13,101 nt of DNA, taken from CAZDQL01 sp964507325. GTDB lineage: Bacteria; Planctomycetota; UBA1135; GCA-002686595. The DNA is taken from NCBI GenBank assembly GCA_964507325.1, contig CAZDQL010000136.1, positions 1 to 13,101 of the forward strand. The letters are read 5' to 3'. The first letter of the stretch is position 1. Every line of letters begins with the position of its first letter. Under the pieces are notes generated by a model. That model saw only the letters and a list, made by a program, of their open reading frames with translations. It searched no databases and was not told the origin of the DNA. This document shows positions 6,779 through 13,101 of the stretch, one piece after another. The translations under genes were made by a program, and so were the position numbers.

Positions 6779-7805
6779 TCAGGCTGTCTCGGCCTGATCC
6801 CCCCCCCAAGCCTCGATCAGCGCGCGCAGCCGCTCCAATCCCTCGGGCCAGCGCTCCCCGAGACCTGCGGCTTCGAGATCGACCAGAGCCGCGCCCAGAC
6901 GGGCCGGGGCCGCCTGCCGCTCTCCGCGGGCGGCGTGGAGTTCCCCCAGCTCCCACTGGGCGTAGCCGGTCCACTCCCGGTTGAGGGGCGAGTCCTGCGT
7001 CTCCCGGCGAGCCTGGGCGCGCTCGAGCACCGCAGTCGGGAGGGGCTGCGCCTCCTCCCGGCGATCGTTCAGGCGCAGGGCGCGCCCGACCGCCCAATCG
7101 GCGATGAGGACCTGCAACTCGCCGCCCGTGCGGCCGTGGAAGTGTCGGGCGCGACGGTAGGCCTCCAGCGCCTCGGGGAACTGCTGCAGGTCCTCGTGGG
7201 TCGCCCCCAGGTTGTTCCAGAGGATGGCCTGCCACCCCTCGTGGCCCAGGGCCTCCGCCTGGGTCAGGGGCCAGGCGACCCCAGCGCAACCGCACCTCGA
7301 GCGGCGCGGCGATCGCCACGTGGTGCGCCGCGTCGATGGCGCGTTCGTGGAGGCCCCGCTCCCGGCACTAGCGGAAGAGCTCTTCGAAGGTGGCGGTCGC
7401 CTGCTCGCGCTTCCCAGACTCGCGCTGGTAGATCCCGCGCACCAGAAGTGTCCGCGACCACCCCAGGGGCTCCTCCGGGTCGGCGTGCTCCTCCGCCTGC
7501 GCCAGCCAGGGACGCCCCGCCTCCAGGTCGCCGGTCAGGCTGAAGCAGCGGGCGACCACGGCGTAGGACTCCATCTGGACGCGCCGGTCCCCTTCCCTCT
7601 CCGCCGTCCGAGCGGAGTCCTGGTAGCCCTGCTTCGCCCTCGGGTAGTCCCGCCCCTGGAAGTGGCCTTGGGCGCGATCGAAGCACTCCGCGGCACGGGG
7701 ACCGGGCACCTTCCCGGAGTGCTTCGGGGAGGGCGCGGCGCAGGTGGCGCACCGGGGGATGAGGAGCAGGCTCGGGAGGAACTTCTCAGGCGGGATTTCC
7801 GGCAA
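6779..7805 (-). pseudogene. TPR-repeat protein, disrupted by one stop codon and one frameshift
   Basis: Two frames together spell one tetratricopeptide protein. The first part has TPR helices (AAECFDRAQGHFQGRDYPRAKQGY) and reaches an in-frame TAG at 7370-7368. The text after the stop continues the same protein (CRERGLHERAIDAAHHVAIA). A second break lies at the run of four G at 7267-7270. Removing one base joins RWGRLA to LTQAEALG and restores the TPR text NNLGATHEDLQQFPEALEAY through to a stop at 6779. The TAG needs only one base change from TAC. The start is uncertain: a TTG at 7805 precedes a hydrophobic FLPSLLLIPRCATCAAP that could be an export signal. Real decay and consensus errors are both possible. 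The product, if intact, would be a scaffold protein of about 340 residues. Confidence 0.65.
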
Positions 7806-7858
7806 GGGGCACGGATTCTCGATTTCAGCTGAACTCCGGGGCCCGGTCCTCTCGATGC

Positions 7859-7880
7859 GGGACCTGCCACTGGAGGTCCC
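7859..7880 (+). promoter_or_regulatory. Perfect inverted repeat covering the regulator's ribosome binding site
   Basis: GGGACCT (7859-7865) and AGGTCCC (7874-7880) flank GCCACTGG. The Shine-Dalgarno GGAGG (7872-7876), 5 nt before ATG 7882, is partly inside the right arm. It can act as an RNA hairpin hiding the site, or as a DNA operator. Confidence 0.5.
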
Positions 7881-7881
7881 C

Positions 7882-8217
7882 ATGATGCCCAAGGTACTCC
7901 TGCTCCCCGACGATCCCAACCTTCGCCTGCGGCTCCAGAGCGTCCTGGAGGGCGTCGAGGTGCGCACCGTCCACAGTGAGAGCGACGCGCGCGCCGCCCT
8001 GGATCGGTGGCGCGCCGAGGGGGTTTCCGAGGAACCCCCCTGGACCCGCCCCGGGGAGATCGTGCCCTTCGAGGAGTGCGAGCGCCGGATCCTCCTGAAC
8101 GCCCTCATCACCACCGGCTGGAACGTCAAACAGGCCGCGCAGCGCCTGGGAATCGGACGAGCCACGCTTTATCGCAAGATCGATCGCTACGATCTCAGGG
8201 GCCGGAACGCCGGGTGA
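7882..8217 (+). CDS. Small Fis-type HTH regulator with a truncated receiver-like N-terminus
   Basis: The 111-residue protein is a probable DNA-binding regulator. Residues 62-105 (PFEECERRILLNALITTGWN through AAQRLGIGRATLYRKIDRYD) are a textbook Fis/HTH_8 domain as found at the C-terminus of NtrC- and RegA-type response regulators. Residues 3-42 (PKVLLLPDDPNLRLRLQSVL onward) read like the first half of a receiver domain: strand, acidic pair (Asp10, Asp11), helix, strand, helix. The segment carrying the phosphorylated Asp and the switch residues is absent, so ordinary phosphorelay control is unlikely. The start is set by GGAGG 5 nt before ATG 7882; ATG 7885 is also usable. It is divergent from the TPR pseudogene and touches the next gene through GTGA at its stop, suggesting an operon. 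The HTH is certain; the receiver origin is an inference. Confidence 0.85.
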   Translation: MMPKVLLLPDDPNLRLRLQSVLEGVEVRTVHSESDARAALDRWRAEGVSEEPPWTRPGEIVPFEECERRILLNALITTGWNVKQAAQRLGIGRATLYRKIDRYDLRGRNAG

Positions 8218-8246
8218 TCCACCGGTGCCCCCGGCACCTGGATCCC

Positions 8247-9098
8247 ATGGCGACGAGTGAAACCCCAATCCGCGTGCGTCTCACCAGGCTGGCCGACGTG
8301 GCGCCGGCCGGCCTCGAAGGGGACGATTTTCTGGCCTGGCTCTGCGCGCCGATAGCCGGCGAGCCCCTCTACAAGCGCACTCTGCAGGTGCTTCTGTCCC
8401 TGCGCATCCACGAGCTGGTGCTCGAGCCGGGACCGGTCAGCGAGGCGGTGTTGGCGCTCTTCGAGGACCGACCGATCTACAACCTCAGGGCGCGCATGGC
8501 ACCCACCGCCCAGGCGGTCTCCCCGGAGCACGCCGCCACCCTGGTGGTGCCGGTGGGTGGTCTCCTGGAGGCGGATCTGGCCGGGCTGCAGTCGCGCGGC
8601 GAGCGCAGCGAGCGACTCGAGCGCACGCCGGTCAGCCTGCCGAGCCAGGATGGCCGTCGGGTGGAGATCGTCTACCTCCCCCCGGGGCACAGCGCCGCCG
8701 AGATCGACGAGACGACCCCGGCCACCGACGACTACACCCCCGCCCCGCCGATCCTGCGCCCCACCGGTTCATCGGTCGCCCTGCGCGAGGTCGCCCAGCG
8801 CGCCCTCGAGGGAGACCTGGCGGCCTTCGCGCCGATCGGCACCTGGCACGACGACCTCCTGGTGGGCGAGGGGGCGGAGGTGGCTCGTTCGGTGCGCGTC
8901 ATCGGCAAGGCAGCGGTGGGCGCGGGGAGCGTGGTCGAAGACGACGTGATCCTCGGACACGGGGCGATGATCGGGGAGGGGTGCACCGTCGGGCGGGGGG
9001 CGCGGCTGACCCACGCCATGGTCCTCGACGGCAGCCGAGTTCCCGCCGGCGCCAGCCTGCTCGGGCTGGTGCACGTGCCGAGTGGGCGGGACATCTGA
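8247..9098 (+). CDS. Degenerate sugar-nucleotidyltransferase-like protein with left-handed beta-helix tail
   Basis: The 283-residue product has two parts. The C-terminal 80 residues (about 205-275) carry hexapeptide repeats (VGEGAEV, IGKAAVGAGSVV, ILGHGAMIGEGCTVG, typical of left-handed beta-helix proteins). The N-terminal part has echoes of an NDP-sugar pyrophosphorylase: IAGEPLYKRTLQVLLSLRIHE resembles the 'GkPli...L...Gi' helix of that fold, and ATLVVPVGGLL the following nucleotide-site strand. The catalytic GxGxRL...PK signature is absent, so activity is doubtful; a regulatory or scaffold role in surface-polysaccharide synthesis is an inference. ATG 8247 is chosen. An in-frame GTG at 8214 overlaps the preceding stop as GTGA and is a serious alternative (294 residues). 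No strong Shine-Dalgarno supports either. It converges on the glycosidase gene with 6 bp between. Confidence 0.7.
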   Translation: MATSETPIRVRLTRLADVAPAGLEGDDFLAWLCAPIAGEPLYKRTLQVLLSLRIHELVLEPGPVSEAVLALFEDRPIYNLRARMAPTAQAVSPEHAATLVVPVGGLLEADLAGLQSRGERSERLERTPVSLPSQDGRRVEIVYLPPGHSAAEIDETTPATDDYTPAPPILRPTGSSVALREVAQRALEGDLAAFAPIGTWHDDLLVGEGAEVARSVRVIGKAAVGAGSVVEDDVILGHGAMIGEGCTVGRGARLTHAMVLDGSRVPAGASLLGLVHVPSGRDI

Positions 9099-9104
9099 GG
9101 GCGA

Positions 9105-11420
9105 CTACTCGATCTCCCACTCGAGCACTCCCGCCGACCACCCCTCCTGGAGGCGCACCTCCAGGCGCACGGCCTCGGTGGTGACGGGGGCGAAGCGCAG
9201 GCGGTGGAGACGGTCGGGTGCAGTCCCGTACCCGCCTTCGGTCGGCTCGACCGCTCGCCAGGCTTCGCCGTCCCGGTGGAGCAGGCGCCAGCTGGCGGGA
9301 ACGCGGCAGTTTCCGATGCCGGTGTCGTCGAACCAGTAGACCCGGGTGGCCGCGAGGGTGCGCGGCTCCTCCCAGGCGTACTCGAGCCACTCCACGCTCC
9401 CGCGGTGGTCCCAGAAGGTGTGGCGCGGGATCGAGTGGTCCGCCGAGGACTCGGGCAGTCGTCCGTCGTTCAACGCCAGGATGGTGTCGGTCGTCCAGCA
9501 GTGGGAAGCGCGGATGCGGCGTCCCTCCTGCCATTCCGCGCCCTCCTCCCCGGTCAGCAGCGCCAGGCGCGGGTCCTCCGGGATCCAGACGACCATCGAC
9601 GAGGGGCCGCGATTCGCCCACAGGGCGTAGGGGATGGCCGTCAGGGAGCGCTCGCTCAGGCCCGGCGCGCCTGCGACGCGCACCCGCTCCCGGCCGCGGG
9701 CGAGGATCACCTGGGCGCCGCCGAGCCGTGCCGGATCCCAGCGGCTGGACAGGGTGCTCTCGGGGGGCAGGACGAGGGAAGCCGCCAGCCCCTCGTGATC
9801 GACCCCCTCCAGGCAGTAGACGATCGGTCCCCTGGCGAGGGCCACATGGCCGCGGCAGGCCTCGACCCGGGGGTCCGCCCGCTCCCGGCGTGGGACGAGG
9901 GGCAGGTCGAGCTGGATCGCGTGCACCCGCCCGCCCGACAGGGGGACCTGGATCCAGCTCCCCGGTTCGCCGCCGGGATCGGCGGCCAGACCGTCCACCT
10001 GGAGGGTCGGGCGCTCCACGCACCAGCCGGGGCGCCGCAGGCGCAGGGAGAGCTCCTGCGCCTCCCGCGCGTCGACCTCGAGCTGGATGCGGCCCGACCA
10101 GGGCCAGCCGTGGCGTTGGGTGACGCTGACCGCCGCCCCTCCCAGCTCGACCCGGGCGCTGCCGCCCACGTAGAGGGCCACCGTGAGCTCGTTGCGCCGG
10201 GTGGCGTAGACCATCCCCCCCACCCCGGGCAGCGTGCGCACCACGTTCACCGGACAGCAGGAGCAGTCGAACCAGGGGACCCGCTCGTGCCCCCCATCGG
10301 AGGAGAGGGGGTTGACGTAGAAGAAGCGGTCCCCCGCCAGGGCGACTCCCGACAGGAAGTTGTTGTAGAGCTGGAGCTCGAGGACGTCGGCGAAGTGGGC
10401 CTCGCCCGTCAAGAGCAGCATGCGATGCGCCCAGAGGGCCATCCCCACCGACGCGCAGGTCTCGCAGTAGGCGCTGTCGTTGGGCAGGTCGAAGGGGCGG
10501 GTGAACCCCTCGTTGTGGGCGGAGTTGCCGATGCCACCGGTGACGTACATCTTGCCCACGGTCACGTCCTGCCACAGGGCGCGCAGGGTGGTCTTCCACT
10601 CCGGCCCGCCGCCGCCGCGCGCCACGTCCGCCATGGCGCAGTACTGGTAGGTCGCGCGCACGGCGTGCCCGGTGGCCTCCCGCTGCTCGAGAACGGGGAG
10701 GTGGTCCTGGGAGTAGGCGCCGTAGTGCTCGGAGCGCGCCGGGTTCCCACGGGCGAAGAGGAAGCGCTCCGCCAGGGCTCGCCAGCGCGGCTCGCCCAGG
10801 TGCTCGGCGAGCTGCAGGAGCGCCAGTTCGATCTCCTGGTGCCCCGGAGCGGCCAGGCGTCCCTCTGGCCCGAACTCACGCTCGATGCGCTCGAGACAGG
10901 CGAGCGCCACGTCGAGCAGGTCGGTGCGACCCGTGGCGCGCTGCCAGGCGATCGCCGCTTCGGTCAGGTGCCCGGCGCAGTAGAGCTCGTGGCCGTGGGC
11001 CAGGTTGGTCCAGCGCTGGTCGGGGGCGACCAGGGTGTAGTAGGTGTCGAGGTAGCCGTCCTCCTCCTGGGCCGCGGCGATCCAGCCCGCGAGCTCGGTC
11101 ACCTGCGCCTCGAGCTCCGGATCGGGCACCAGGTGCAGGCTCTTGGCGGCCCCCTCGATCCACTTGTAGACGTCGGAGTCGTTGTAGAGCCGTCCCTGGT
11201 GGGAGCCCTCGACGAGTCCTCCGGCGACCGCGAAGTTCGACAGCCGCCCCGTCTCCTCGCAGCGGGCGTAGGCGGCCGGGATGGTGACCCGGCGGTTCGT
11301 CTCGATGCGGGGGCCCCAGAAGGAGTCCTCGACGGCGACGGCGTGGAAGGGGACCGGCGCGAGGGGTTCCTGCGCCACGGTGAGGGCTGAGAGGATCAGC
11401 GGGGTGGTGAGGATCGTCAC
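9105..11420 (-). CDS. Secreted GH127 beta-L-arabinofuranosidase-like glycoside hydrolase
   Basis: This 771-residue enzyme belongs to glycoside hydrolase family 127 (DUF1680), which releases beta-L-arabinofuranose from glycans. The key set of the characterised enzyme HypBA1 (a Cys nucleophile held by Zn, with Glu acid/base) is present: Glu320 and Cys322 in CETCASVG, Cys388 and Cys389 in DCSCCPVN, and Glu304 exactly 16 residues before Glu320, as in HypBA1. Fold landmarks VYKWIEGAAKSL, DGYLDTYYTL, NLAHGHELYCAGHL and the core end IPYALWANRGP are clear. Residues about 617-771 form an extra domain resembling F5/8-type (discoidin) carbohydrate-binding modules. A signal peptide (MTILTTPLILSALTVAQ) follows GTG 11420, with a weak AGGA upstream. 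The frame stays open further upstream, but that would overlap the divergent sigma gene. Activity on related sugars cannot be excluded. Confidence 0.88.
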   Translation of the reverse strand: MTILTTPLILSALTVAQEPLAPVPFHAVAVEDSFWGPRIETNRRVTIPAAYARCEETGRLSNFAVAGGLVEGSHQGRLYNDSDVYKWIEGAAKSLHLVPDPELEAQVTELAGWIAAAQEEDGYLDTYYTLVAPDQRWTNLAHGHELYCAGHLTEAAIAWQRATGRTDLLDVALACLERIEREFGPEGRLAAPGHQEIELALLQLAEHLGEPRWRALAERFLFARGNPARSEHYGAYSQDHLPVLEQREATGHAVRATYQYCAMADVARGGGGPEWKTTLRALWQDVTVGKMYVTGGIGNSAHNEGFTRPFDLPNDSAYCETCASVGMALWAHRMLLLTGEAHFADVLELQLYNNFLSGVALAGDRFFYVNPLSSDGGHERVPWFDCSCCPVNVVRTLPGVGGMVYATRRNELTVALYVGGSARVELGGAAVSVTQRHGWPWSGRIQLEVDAREAQELSLRLRRPGWCVERPTLQVDGLAADPGGEPGSWIQVPLSGGRVHAIQLDLPLVPRRERADPRVEACRGHVALARGPIVYCLEGVDHEGLAASLVLPPESTLSSRWDPARLGGAQVILARGRERVRVAGAPGLSERSLTAIPYALWANRGPSSMVVWIPEDPRLALLTGEEGAEWQEGRRIRASHCWTTDTILALNDGRLPESSADHSIPRHTFWDHRGSVEWLEYAWEEPRTLAATRVYWFDDTGIGNCRVPASWRLLHRDGEAWRAVEPTEGGYGTAPDRLHRLRFAPVTTEAVRLEVRLQEGWSAGVLEWEIE

Positions 11421-11425
11421 GAAGG

Positions 11426-11472
11426 CGGATCCTACAACCGTGGGAGCGAATTTCCGGATCGCTGCAACCTGG
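11426..11472. promoter_or_regulatory. Imperfect direct repeat in the divergent promoter region
   Basis: The 63 bp between the glycosidase and sigma-factor starts hold two similar blocks 29 bp apart: CGGATCCTACAACCGTGG (11426-11443) and CGGATCGCTGCAACCTGG (11455-11472). Allowing one gap on each side they share 16 bases. They may be paired operator sites or tandem promoters; the CAACC core resembles -35 elements of some ECF sigma factors, but no matching -10 is clear. Confidence 0.35.
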
Positions 11473-11483
11473 CGCCGCAGACG

Positions 11484-12026
11484 GTGGTAGGGAGGCCCGT
11501 GGAGCGTGCATCTGCCGAGCGGGGCGCGTGCGGCCCTGTCGGGAGCCCACGGGAAGGGTTCGAGTCGCGGTTGGCCGCGGCCCAGCCCGGTCTGCGCGCC
11601 CACGTCGCGGCCCTGATGGGCTCCCGCTGTGGAGCCGACCGGGAGGACGTCGTGCAGGAGACCCTCAGCCGAGCCCTGGCCCATCGCCACGCCCACGACG
11701 GGGAGCGCGCCCTGTTGCCGTGGCTGAAGGGGATCGCGCTCAGGGTGTACCTCGATCTCCTGGAGGGGGAGCGGCGGCGGCCACGACCCCTCGAGGGGCA
11801 CGAGGAGCCGTGCGCGCGACGGAGCCCGGATCCAGTGGCCCTCGCGGAGGAGGTGGCGCGGCTGCTCGAGCGTCTCGCTCCCACCGAGCGCGCCGTGCTC
11901 GAGCGCTTCCATCGCCAGGGAGAATCGATCCGGGGCATCGCCCACGCCCTCGACCTGCCGGAGGGCACCGTCAAGAGCCACCTGCACCGCGCCCGGCGGC
12001 GCCTGGCCGGGGAGGAGCGGCGGTGA
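11484..12026 (+). CDS. ECF-type RNA polymerase sigma factor
   Basis: The product of 180 residues has the two ECF domains. Region 2 lies about residues 37-97, with the -10-melting segment ADREDVVQETLSRALAH and then LLPWLKGIALRVYLDLLEGE. Region 4 lies about 125-175 (LAPTERAVLERFHRQGESIR through LPEGTVKSHLHRARRRLAG), the helix-turn-helix that reads the -35 element. The GTG at 11484 is used here. GTG 11499 follows a GGGAGG at only 3 nt, so the true start may be slightly different; both keep the domains. The gene is first in a cassette: the anti-sigma gene overlaps it by 4 bp and an exported protein gene follows. It is divergent from the GH127 gene. Autoregulation would be usual for such a cassette. 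Confidence 0.88.
   Translation: MVGRPVERASAERGACGPVGSPREGFESRLAAAQPGLRAHVAALMGSRCGADREDVVQETLSRALAHRHAHDGERALLPWLKGIALRVYLDLLEGERRRPRPLEGHEEPCARRSPDPVALAEEVARLLERLAPTERAVLERFHRQGESIRGIAHALDLPEGTVKSHLHRARRRLAGEERR
12011..12017 (+). promoter_or_regulatory. Ribosome binding site of the anti-sigma gene
   Basis: GGAGGAG lies 5 nt before the GTG at 12023, inside the end of the sigma-factor gene. It fixes the GTG start and supports translational coupling through the GTGA overlap. Confidence 0.75.
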
Positions 12027-12481
12027 TCCCCGCGGCGCTCTGGCCCGCGGTCCAGGCCGCCCTCGACCGGCGGCGGGATCCCCTCGAGGAGCAGGCCGTC
12101 TCGACTTGGCTGGCGGAGCACCCGGAGGATCTGGAGCCACTCCTGGAGCTGCGCTGGCGCCTGGCGGAGCTTGCGCAGGCCCCCCCTGCGCGCCTCGGCC
12201 GCGCGCGCTGGGTCGCTGCGGCCGCTGGGATTCTCCTGACCCTGGGCCTGCCCTGGATCTCCGGTCGACCGGCCGCTCCCGGCCCCGACCCCGACCGGAG
12301 CTCGGGGCGCATCCTGCACTTCCGGATGACGGTCGCTGACGACCTCTCCGGCCGGATGACCGTCGTCCGCCAGGAGGACGGGAGCCGGACCGTTCAGGCC
12401 CTCGCCGAAGGAAGCGCACCGGACCGTGGCCTCATGGCCTTCACGACCTCCTACGACCGAACCACCATCGAGAAGAGGTAA
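12023..12481 (+). CDS. Membrane-anchored anti-sigma factor (probable)
   Basis: The 152-residue protein has an N-terminal cytoplasmic part (1-60) rich in helices (PLEEQAVSTWLAEHPEDLEP and LLELRWRLAEL), one membrane segment WVAAAAGILLTLGLPWI (63-79), and about 70 residues outside. This is the layout of anti-sigma factors, and it starts four bases inside the sigma gene, the usual position for the cognate inhibitor. No zinc-binding HxxxCxxC is present, so it is not a ZAS-type anti-sigma. The outer part (FRMTVADDLSGRMTVVRQED) looks like a short beta-sheet domain that could sense a signal or the product of the next gene. The role is inferred from position and topology, as no family signature is clear. 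Confidence 0.7.
   Translation: MIPAALWPAVQAALDRRRDPLEEQAVSTWLAEHPEDLEPLLELRWRLAELAQAPPARLGRARWVAAAAGILLTLGLPWISGRPAAPGPDPDRSSGRILHFRMTVADDLSGRMTVVRQEDGSRTVQALAEGSAPDRGLMAFTTSYDRTTIEKR
12474..12478 (+). promoter_or_regulatory. Ribosome binding site of the secretin-like gene
   Basis: AGAGG lies 7 nt before the GTG at 12486 and runs into the TAA stop of the anti-sigma gene, so the third gene of the cassette is also tightly coupled. It supports this non-ATG start. Confidence 0.6.
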
Positions 12482-12485
12482 GCCC

Positions 12486-13101
12486 GTGTTCTTGCACTCC
12501 TTGACCCCGTTGCTCCTGACCCTCGCGCAGGCACCCGACGATGAACTGGTGTTGGTGATGCACGACATCTCCGACCTGAGGGGTACCGCCGGCATGCTGA
12601 GCCACGAGCTCCCGACCCCCGCGGCCGGCTCCGCGGAGGACCTGGAGCATGCACTGGAGGAGCTCGAGAAGCTGCGTGAACGGGCCATGAGTGCCTCCAA
12701 AGAGCTCCTGGATGCCGTCCGGACCCACATGCAGCCCCCCTTCGATCCCGAGGCGGGCGAGCTGGGGTTGATCGTCGAGGGGACGGCATTGCTGGTGCGG
12801 GCAACCCGCGCCCAGCAGGACTGGGTACGCGATTTCCTCAGCCTGCAGCGGCGCAAGAACGGTCTACTCCATCTGCAGTCCACCATGCTGCGGGTGCCCG
12901 CCGGGACGGCCGCGGAGCTTGGAATCGAGGGCAGTGCCGAGATCTTCGCCAGCAAGGCGAGCTTCGATCCCCTCCGCCAGCGAATCGAGGCCATGCAAGG
13001 GGCCGAGATCGTGTCCGCCCCGATGGTCGCGACGCGCACCCGTCAGCGGGCGGTCGTGGCGGTGCTGCAGCAGGTGGCCTACGTGAAGGACGTGCACCTG
13101 G
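12486..13101 (+). CDS. Exported secretin-like protein, C-terminus beyond the window
   Basis: A GTG at 12486 opens a frame of 205 codons that runs off the right edge. MFLHSLTPLLLTLAQAPDDE is a signal peptide, and LVLVMHDISDL follows it. A charged helical segment comes next (LEHALEELEKLRERAMSAS). The last part, from about residue 140, reads LQSTMLRVP, a Phe/Ala strand region, then EIVSAPMVATRTRQRAVVAV and QQVAYVKDVHL. The 'SAP-v-t--gq-a-v-v---vaYvkd' pattern is that of the secretin (GspD/PulD) core strands, as seen in short secretin-like proteins of planctomycetes. Whether it is a real outer-membrane pore cannot be told from the fragment. It starts 4 bp after the anti-sigma stop, so the sigma pair may control or sense it. 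Confidence 0.65.
   Translation, partial: MFLHSLTPLLLTLAQAPDDELVLVMHDISDLRGTAGMLSHELPTPAAGSAEDLEHALEELEKLRERAMSASKELLDAVRTHMQPPFDPEAGELGLIVEGTALLVRATRAQQDWVRDFLSLQRRKNGLLHLQSTMLRVPAGTAAELGIEGSAEIFASKASFDPLRQRIEAMQGAEIVSAPMVATRTRQRAVVAVLQQVAYVKDVHL

Noticed and set aside
8007..8246. Extension of the nucleotidyltransferase-like gene upstream to ATG 8007
   Set aside because: It would overlap the HTH domain gene in another frame over some 200 bp. Only the GTG at 8214 is a reasonable alternative.
9204..11390. A 728-codon plus-strand frame opposite the GH127 gene
   Set aside because: The minus strand carries all GH127 catalytic motifs in order; the plus frame is its antisense shadow.
11421..12419. 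Upstream extension of the GH127 frame by 333 codons
   Set aside because: It would run antisense through the sigma and anti-sigma genes, is low-complexity Arg/Pro/Gly text, and would put the signal peptide inside the protein.
11432..13039. A 535-codon minus-strand frame at the right end
   Set aside because: It lies opposite three coupled genes with recognisable domains and ribosome sites.

Overview
This 13.1-kb window has very high GC (by eye near 70%). The gene content looks like a free-living bacterium of the Planctomycetota or a similar high-GC group. The pointers are a secretin-like protein placed directly behind an ECF sigma/anti-sigma pair, several secreted proteins of unknown family, MORN_2 repeat proteins and a GH127 glycosidase. 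The phylum is an inference. I see no rRNA, tRNA, CRISPR array or phage module.

Left part (1-3200): the window opens inside an insertion-sequence-like element. A zinc-ribbon, transposase-like gene runs leftward off the edge (143 to 1), and its terminal inverted repeat is at 244-267. Immediately next to it is pcnB, encoding poly(A) polymerase I, whose start codon lies just behind a strong hairpin (284-316). A 345-bp gene-free stretch follows, with three hairpins and then a rho-independent terminator (1951-1987). Next is an unrecognised secreted protein gene (2027-3184).

Middle part (3200-7881): three co-directional minus-strand genes form an operon. They encode a MORN_2-repeat lipoprotein, a MORN_2-repeat secreted protein and an unrecognised secreted protein, so the products are probably envelope or periplasmic. 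Upstream of the operon is a 218-bp MITE-like element (6551-6768). It carries the same terminal repeats as the left-edge element and is flanked by a 4-bp direct repeat TCCT. Beyond it lies a TPR-protein pseudogene (6779 to about 7805) with one stop codon and one frameshift.

Right part (7882-13101): a 111-residue regulator joins a truncated receiver-like N-terminus to a Fis-type helix-turn-helix. It is followed by a degenerate sugar-nucleotidyltransferase-like protein with a left-handed beta-helix tail. Converging on these is a secreted GH127 beta-L-arabinofuranosidase-like enzyme with its Zn/Cys/Glu catalytic set intact. Divergent from the glycosidase is a tightly coupled cassette: ECF sigma factor, membrane anti-sigma factor (4-bp GTGA overlap), then a secretin-like exported protein cut by the window edge.

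Functions rest on motifs read by eye. No database search was possible.
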